From: Natrinema sp. HArc-T2 | Lineage (GTDB): Archaea; Halobacteriota; Halobacteria; Halobacteriales; Natrialbaceae | Length of the DNA: 64,000 nucleotides | Assembly (NCBI RefSeq): GCF_041821085.1 | Contig: NZ_JBGUAZ010000002.1 | Coordinates: 124,001 to 188,000 of the forward strand | Direction: 5' to 3' | In this document: positions 59,164-64,000 of the stretch, one piece after another | Position numbering within the stretch: the stretch's first letter is position 1 | How the letters are laid out: each line of letters starts with the position of its first letter | Position numbers and translations under genes: made by a program | The notes under the pieces: generated by a model | Seen by the model: only the letters and a program-made list of their open reading frames with translations | Databases searched by the model: none | Told to the model about the DNA's origin: nothing

Positions 59164-60849
59164 TCAGTCGTCGGCGACGATATCTGTACTCCCCTCGAGT
59201 GCCGCGTCGGGGACCGTCCCGTCGTCGTTCCAGCCGCGTTCGTCGTAGTACTCGTCGAGTCCCTGCTGGAAGTCCGGAATCTCGTAGGGCACCGTGTCGT
59301 CCTCGCGGTCGAAGCCACGCTGGTTGTTGAAGTGACGCTCGAGCGAGACGATCTCGCCGCCGATCGCGAGCAACTCCTCGTAGTCGGCGTCAAGCAACGT
59401 CTCGAAGCGGTCTTCGGTGATGAAGTCCCGCGAGAACTTACAGAGGACGGCGCTGTCTTTGATGACGTTGATGTTCTCGAGTTCGATGACTTTCGGCGGT
59501 TTGCCCTCGAGCCCGGCTTTGTCGAAGGCGTCGTCGGCGTCGACCAGCGGGTACTCGTAGGGGTAGAACTCGGCGAACATGTGGTCGGCACCGCGGTTCG
59601 AGGTGGCGAAGGCCAGTCCCTGCCCGTTCAGGGTCCGCCCGTCGTGGGCGGGGAACTCCATGCCCTTGACGGTCCAGTTCTCGACACCGAGCTCGTCGTG
59701 GACGCGGTCGATGCCTTCGGCGAGCTGGTCGCCGATATCCTCGCGGTAGGCGATTTTCTCGACGAGGTCGTGGATCAACTCGGCGTTGCCGAACTCGTCT
59801 TCACTCGCGAGGTAGGCTGCGACGGTGTCGCCACAGGAGATGGTGTCGAGTCCGTACTCGTCACACAGCTTGTTCGATTGCATCACGTCGACGATGTCGT
59901 CGACGCCCGAGTTTGGACCGAAGGCCATCAGCGTCTCGTATTCGGGGCCTTCGGTCTCGAGGCCGGACTCCTCGTCTCTGGTCGGCAGTTTGCAGGCAAA
60001 GGCACACGACGAGCAGGTGCCTTTCTTGTATTTTTTCTCCTCGACGCGGTCGCCGTTGACACCCTCGATCCCCTCGAACGAGAGTTCGGAGAAGTACCGG
60101 GTCGGCAGCGCCTCGACCATGTTCGCGTACTCCGTGACCGACGTGGTCCCCTGATCGCGCATCGGGCTGTCGGAGTTGGCGGCCTCGCCGTGGATCTCCA
60201 TCTGCAGCGGCGGGAGTTCGACCTCGCGGGTCGAGTCACCGTCGAAGGTGATCGCCTTGACGCCTTTCGCGCCCAGCACCGCGCCGAGCCCGCCACGGCC
60301 AAAGGCGCGCTCCTCGGAGGTCATGATCGAGGCGAACCGGACCTCGTTCTCTCCGGCTGGCCCGATAACGACGGTGTGCTCCGACCCGAGGCCATGCTCG
60401 TCTTCGATGTACTCGCAGGTCTCGGGAACGGTCGCCTCTGCGAGGTCGGGGACCGGCTCGAACTCCACACCCTCGTCGGTCACGTGGACGATCACGAGGT
60501 CGTCGCTCGCGCCGGTAATCTCGACGGCACTGTAGCCCGTCCCGGTGAAGTTCCGCGAGAGGAAGCCGCCGGCGTTCGACGACAGTAGCCCGTCGGTCAG
60601 CGGCGAGACGCCGGTCGCCGACATGCGGCCCGTAAAGCTCATTGTCGAGTGTTGAAGCGGCCCCGTCGCGAAATAGAGGCGGTTTTCGGCCCCCAGCGGA
60701 TCGGCATCGAACGGGATCCGGTCGTGGGCGAGTCGCGTCCCGAGTGCCCGGCCACCGATCGAGGACTCGAGGATGTCGTCGATCGGGACGGACTCGGTCG
60801 TCCGTTCGCTGACGTCGATCGAACACAGTGGGCCCCGTGAGTGGTTCAT
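59164..60849 (-). CDS. Aldehyde:ferredoxin oxidoreductase family protein
   Basis: The 561-residue protein has the N-terminal AOR domain (Gly-Gly-Arg-Ala-Leu-Gly-Thr-Arg-Leu near 32 and Ser-Asn-Ala-Gly-Gly near 91), the [4Fe-4S] motif Cys279-x2-Cys282-x3-Cys286 with a fourth Cys in Ala-Val-Leu-Cys-Lys-Phe, and Gly-Arg-Gly-Gly-Leu-Gly near 185. It binds a tungsto- or molybdopterin and oxidises an aldehyde, passing electrons to ferredoxin. Length is slightly shorter than the usual 600 or so residues. MoaB at 16.6 kb could supply cofactor. Confidence 0.9.
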   Translation of the reverse strand: MNHSRGPLCSIDVSERTTESVPIDDILESSIGGRALGTRLAHDRIPFDADPLGAENRLYFATGPLQHSTMSFTGRMSATGVSPLTDGLLSSNAGGFLSRNFTGTGYSAVEITGASDDLVIVHVTDEGVEFEPVPDLAEATVPETCEYIEDEHGLGSEHTVVIGPAGENEVRFASIMTSEERAFGRGGLGAVLGAKGVKAITFDGDSTREVELPPLQMEIHGEAANSDSPMRDQGTTSVTEYANMVEALPTRYFSELSFEGIEGVNGDRVEEKKYKKGTCSSCAFACKLPTRDEESGLETEGPEYETLMAFGPNSGVDDIVDVMQSNKLCDEYGLDTISCGDTVAAYLASEDEFGNAELIHDLVEKIAYREDIGDQLAEGIDRVHDELGVENWTVKGMEFPAHDGRTLNGQGLAFATSNRGADHMFAEFYPYEYPLVDADDAFDKAGLEGKPPKVIELENINVIKDSAVLCKFSRDFITEDRFETLLDADYEELLAIGGEIVSLERHFNNQRGFDREDDTVPYEIPDFQQGLDEYYDERGWNDDGTVPDAALEGSTDIVADD

Positions 60850-60928
60850 ACTACCACACTGGTAGACACGGCCGCAAAACGGTATCGGTTCGACAAGGTG
60901 TCATCCCTGTGTTCAGTCTCGAGCGCGG

Positions 60929-62812
60929 TTAGACGGGTTTGCCACACTGCTCGATGGCCTCGCGGACGGCGTCGGTCCGACCGATGAGCGTGATGTGATC
61001 GCCCTGCTGTAGTTCGACATCGGCTGACGGAACCTCGTTGGTCCCGTTCCGACTCACGAGTGCGATGAGGACGCCACTGGGGAGTTGGTCCCCGACATCG
61101 ACGACCCGTTTGCCGACGAGGTTCTTGTCGGTGACTTCGATCTCTTGGACGTCGCCCGACCGACCGAGTTCGGACATCCAGTTCGAGAGTGCGGGACGTT
61201 CGATCACGTTGTCGATCGCCCACGCCGTCGATTCGGCTGCCGAGATCGTCTCGACGTCGAGTTCTTCGAAAGCATCGACGTTCGAGGGGTTGTTCGCCCG
61301 GGCAATGACCGTCTCGACATCAAACTTTGACCGGGCGAGCTGTGCCACAAGGAGGTTGACGTCGTCGTCACCGGTCGCCGCGACGACGGTACGGGCGTTC
61401 TCCGCACCCGCCCCCTGCAACACGTCGATGTCGGTCCCGTCGCCCTCGCGGGCGGTAAAGCCGTCGTTGCGAAGCCCCTCGAGGGCAGTCCGGTTGTTTT
61501 CGATCAGGACCACGTTTTCACCGCGCGCTTCGAGTCGTTCTGCCAGCGAGCGACCGACACGGCCGCCGCCGATGATAAGTACACGCATTGGTATCACGTC
61601 GAGTCGTTCTGCGATCTGTCGGGCGAAGCCACCCTCGAGGACGACCGTGACGAGGATGACGAGAAAGACCGTGCCGACGAGCAGATCCGCACCTGCCGGG
61701 TTCGTCGGTGGCTCGGCAGTCTGCAGCCGGATCGCAAACAGTGTCGCGACCGAGGCTGGAATAATCCCCCGCGGCCCGACGAAGCTCATAAACAGCGTCT
61801 CACGGACCGTAAACCGGTCGCCTCGCGTCGACAGGAAGACCAAAAGCGGTCGCAAGACGAACATCACGGCGACGACGACCGCCACGCCGCCGAGCCCGAG
61901 TGCGAACAGCTGGTCGAACTCGAGCAACGCCGCGAGCGTGATGAAGACGAACGACAGGACGAGCAAGGTGATGTCGCCTTTGAACGCCTCGATGTCCTCC
62001 TCGTATGGAAGATCGGCATTACCAAGGATCAGTCCTGCCGTGGCTGCGGCCGCAACACCTGCCTCGGAGAAGACGTAATCGGCAGCGCCGAAGGCGACGA
62101 TTGCTCCTGCGAGCGTGAGCAGGCGAGCGTTCTGTGGCGCATTGTCGGGCGAGAGGTCGACGTACTGCAACAGTGCCCAGACGATCGTCGCGACGATGAC
62201 GCCGACGAGCAGGCCCGTTCCGAGTCGCTCGGCGAACAACTGGAGGTAGATGTCGGGGGTCAGCTCTCGGACGGTCATCGCTTTGAACAGCACGACCGCC
62301 AGGATTGCCGCCGTCACGTCGTTGACGATCCCCTCCGTCTCTAACGTCGCCGCGACCCGATCGCGGACGGGGACGACTTTCAGGATCGGTGTGACGACCG
62401 TCGGCCCGGTCGCGACCAGGAGCGCACCGATCAGAAGCGCAATGTCCCAGTCGGCCTCGAGAAACACGCGAACCGCGATGGCGGTCCCGGCCAGCGCGAT
62501 CGCCGCGCCGGCTGTCGTCAATCGCAACACGGCAGCCGGTGCCTTCCTGATCTTGTCGATCTTGAGGTGGAACGCACCCTCGAAGACGATGATCGCGACG
62601 CTCAGTCCGACGATCGTCGAGAGCCCGCTGCCCCCACCGAACGACTCGACCGACAGAACGCCGAGTCCTTCCGGGCCGATGGCGACGCCAGCGACGATGA
62701 GAAAGAGGACACTCGGAACCCGAAACTTCGCCGAGAGAAGCTGTGAAACGACGCCAAGTCCGACGATCACGGCGACGAGAACGAGCAGGTTACCGCCACC
62801 AGCCGCACTCAT
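60929..62812 (-). CDS. NhaP-type cation/proton antiporter fused to TrkA domains
   Basis: The 627-residue protein has about 12 membrane helices (1-400) of the Na/H exchanger type, with an Asn-Asp region (Ile-Val-Asn-Asp-Val-Thr-Ala-Ala) near residue 163, then TrkA_N with Gly-Gly-Gly-Arg-Val-Gly-Arg-Ser (NAD-binding) near 417, and a TrkA_C domain at the end (Asp-Val-Glu-Leu-Gln-Gln-Gly-Asp-His-Ile). It exchanges Na or K for protons at the membrane, gated by nucleotide, which is important in high salt. Confidence 0.93.
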   Translation of the reverse strand: MSAAGGGNLLVLVAVIVGLGVVSQLLSAKFRVPSVLFLIVAGVAIGPEGLGVLSVESFGGGSGLSTIVGLSVAIIVFEGAFHLKIDKIRKAPAAVLRLTTAGAAIALAGTAIAVRVFLEADWDIALLIGALLVATGPTVVTPILKVVPVRDRVAATLETEGIVNDVTAAILAVVLFKAMTVRELTPDIYLQLFAERLGTGLLVGVIVATIVWALLQYVDLSPDNAPQNARLLTLAGAIVAFGAADYVFSEAGVAAAATAGLILGNADLPYEEDIEAFKGDITLLVLSFVFITLAALLEFDQLFALGLGGVAVVVAVMFVLRPLLVFLSTRGDRFTVRETLFMSFVGPRGIIPASVATLFAIRLQTAEPPTNPAGADLLVGTVFLVILVTVVLEGGFARQIAERLDVIPMRVLIIGGGRVGRSLAERLEARGENVVLIENNRTALEGLRNDGFTAREGDGTDIDVLQGAGAENARTVVAATGDDDVNLLVAQLARSKFDVETVIARANNPSNVDAFEELDVETISAAESTAWAIDNVIERPALSNWMSELGRSGDVQEIEVTDKNLVGKRVVDVGDQLPSGVLIALVSRNGTNEVPSADVELQQGDHITLIGRTDAVREAIEQCGKPV

Positions 62813-62983
62813 GGCTTCAACTGCCGGGCCACAGCCAGTCGAGAGACCGATACGTCAGCGCTATCCATTCGTTTCAATGGAGACACTCGAATAGGATAAC
62901 TCCTGTGAGACACGGCAAGACACAAACACGGCGAAACGGTCGCCGAGTGCCGGACGACACCCCAGTCGCGCGGTGGCAGCCGA

Positions 62984-64000
62984 TCACGCGCTTGCGTACA
63001 TTCGGTCGATTCGGTCCTCGAATCGGTCCACGATGACCCGACGTTTCTTTTTCATCGTCGGGGTGAGCATGTCGTTTTCCTCGGTGAACTCCCGGGGGAC
63101 GAGTTCGAACCGCTTGATCGTCTCGTGTGCCTGAAAGTCCTCGTTGATCCGGTCGACCTCCCGTTGGACGTACGCGCGGACACGCTCGTCGTCACACATC
63201 GCCTGCGAGCTTGCCGGGAGCTCAATACCTTCTTCGTCGGCCCACGAACGGATATGTTCCTCGTTCGGAACCAGCAACGCCCCGACGAACTTCTCGCCGT
63301 CGCCGACGACCATCGCCTGATCGACAACCTCACTGGCGGCAAACGCGTCCTCGATCGGCCCGGGCGCGACGTTTTTCCCCGTCGAGAGGACGATGAGCTG
63401 TTTGAGTCGATCGCGAAACTCGAGGTAGCCGTCGGGACGGATGTGGATGATGTCGCCGGTCCGGAACCATCGACCCGTCGACGCGTCGGCTGGCCCCCCG
63501 GGAGCGTCGTCAGTAAAGGCACGCCGTGTCGCCGCGGGATCGTTCCAGTAGCCCCGTGTGACGTTCGGCCCGCGCACGAGGAGTTCGCCGACTGCACCGG
63601 GGTCGTCCGTGAAGGCCGCCTGATCGACGACGGTCTCGTCGACTCTCACCTCGACGTTCGACAGCGGCGGCCCGATCGTCCCGATTTTCACGGCGTCCGG
63701 TGGGTTCGTCGAGACAACCGGCGCGGTCTCGGTCAATCCGTAGCCCTCGTAGATCGGCAGCCCCATCGCGTGATAGAGCCGGCAGAGCTCCGCCGAGAGG
63801 CTGCCGCCGCCGCTGATTAGCAACTCGAGGTTGCCACCGAGTGCGTCCCGAACCGACGAGAAGACCAGTTTGTCGGCGATCGCTCGTTGGGCACGTAACA
63901 CGGGACCCGGCGAGTCGGCCTGCTGGTACGCGACGCCGACATCCGTGGCCCACTCGAACAGGCGCGCTGTGACGCTCGAGTCGCTCGCCTCCTCGCGAAT
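62984..64000 (-). CDS. AMP-dependent long-chain fatty-acid CoA ligase, 5'-truncated by the window edge
   Basis: The frame runs from TGA-side 62984 to the right window edge without a stop; 338 codons are visible and the gene starts beyond 64000. Motifs are Tyr-Glu-Gly-Tyr-Gly-Leu-Thr-Glu-Thr-Ala-Pro (A5), Trp-Phe-Arg-Thr-Gly-Asp (A7), Arg-Asp-Arg-Leu-Lys-Gln-Leu-Ile-Val-Leu-Ser-Thr-Gly-Lys-Asn-Val (A8) and the C-terminal Lys-Lys-Lys-Arg-Arg. It activates long-chain acids to acyl-CoA. In 62813-62983, upstream of the antiporter start, I see no gene. Confidence 0.92.
   Translation of the reverse strand: MREEASDSSVTARLFEWATDVGVAYQQADSPGPVLRAQRAIADKLVFSSVRDALGGNLELLISGGGSLSAELCRLYHAMGLPIYEGYGLTETAPVVSTNPPDAVKIGTIGPPLSNVEVRVDETVVDQAAFTDDPGAVGELLVRGPNVTRGYWNDPAATRRAFTDDAPGGPADASTGRWFRTGDIIHIRPDGYLEFRDRLKQLIVLSTGKNVAPGPIEDAFAASEVVDQAMVVGDGEKFVGALLVPNEEHIRSWADEEGIELPASSQAMCDDERVRAYVQREVDRINEDFQAHETIKRFELVPREFTEENDMLTPTMKKKRRVIVDRFEDRIDRMYASA

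Noticed and set aside
1-64000. Insertion sequences, prophage or plasmid integration modules
   Set aside because: No transposase, integrase, capsid or replication gene is recognisable anywhere in the window.

Overview
The window is chromosomal DNA of an extremely halophilic archaeon. The GC content is high, the encoded proteins are very acidic, Leu-Glu is repeatedly written CTCGAG, and many genes belong to haloarchaeal families: archaeal TFB, an RPA-like SSB, a histone doublet, the haloarchaeal RNA polymerase epsilon-like protein, HTH-10 (Bat) regulators, HalOD1, amphi-Trp and DUF5806/DUF5812 proteins. A member of the Natrialbales (Natrinema/Haloterrigena-like) is my best guess, but that is inference. 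I see no rRNA, no intact insertion sequence, no CRISPR array and no prophage module. Most of the window is core chromosome; 33-39.6 kb and 42.6-46.8 kb look more accessory.

Layout. 0-10 kb: a thioesterase, nicotinamidase, a GH15 glucoamylase-like / SPW-VKOR membrane protein / SDR operon, a surface metalloprotease-like protein and nicotinate phosphoribosyltransferase. 10-17.3 kb: an AMMECR1 protein, RNase P RNA, tRNA-Arg, then a chromatin/ssDNA operon (three-OB RPA, histone doublet, histone-deacetylase-like enzyme), CCA-adding enzyme, tRNA-Asn, MoaB and a CAT-anticodon tRNA. 17.3-25.9 kb: a lower-GC flavin-binding protein, SecF-SecD, tRNA-Thr, an enoyl-CoA hydratase, NAD synthetase, tRNA-Gly and TFB. 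26-33 kb: membrane and stress proteins, a KaiC-like ATPase, NAD kinase, a cold-shock protein, a DsbA/FrnE-like protein and the RNA polymerase epsilon-like protein. 33-39.6 kb: an RlaP-like nucleotidyltransferase inside a set of four direct repeats, MptA (GTP cyclohydrolase of archaeal pterin synthesis), and an island of small regulators (TrmB, two DUF7344-like, HalOD1, two Bat-type). 39.6-64 kb: a thioredoxin-domain DUF255 protein, FxsA, tRNA-Ile, a decayed acyl-CoA dehydrogenase, a 1027-residue FAD/Fe-S D-2-hydroxyacid dehydrogenase, fused siroheme decarboxylase, acyl-CoA metabolism genes (CoA transferase, MaoC, thiolase, AMP-ligase), cyclophilin, ferredoxin, tRNA-Leu, an MFS transporter, an aldehyde:ferredoxin oxidoreductase and a NhaP-TrkA antiporter.

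How genes fit together. Four steps of NAD(P) synthesis and salvage (nicotinamidase, NAPRTase, NAD synthetase, NAD kinase) lie within 30 kb. RPA, histone and deacetylase form one tight chromatin operon. SecF and SecD overlap. The three divergent or adjacent regulators at 37.6-39.6 kb share a CATGGTGTA motif about 40-50 bp before each start and may cross-regulate.

Most interesting non-coding structure. (i) A family of about 86-bp palindromes occurs five times, always in a convergent gene gap, and sometimes supplies the stop codons of the flanking genes. (ii) A second palindromic family has two copies. (iii) Four direct repeats carrying a TATA-like core surround the RlaP-like gene and precede mptA. 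(iv) Gene edges are partly duplicated (tRNA-Leu, tRNA-Arg and tRNA-Gly ends, and a thiolase tail) across short spacers. (v) The RNase P RNA has an unusually large P3 region. (vi) A chain of hairpins behind a TATA-like box (46.45-46.66 kb) could be a non-coding RNA.
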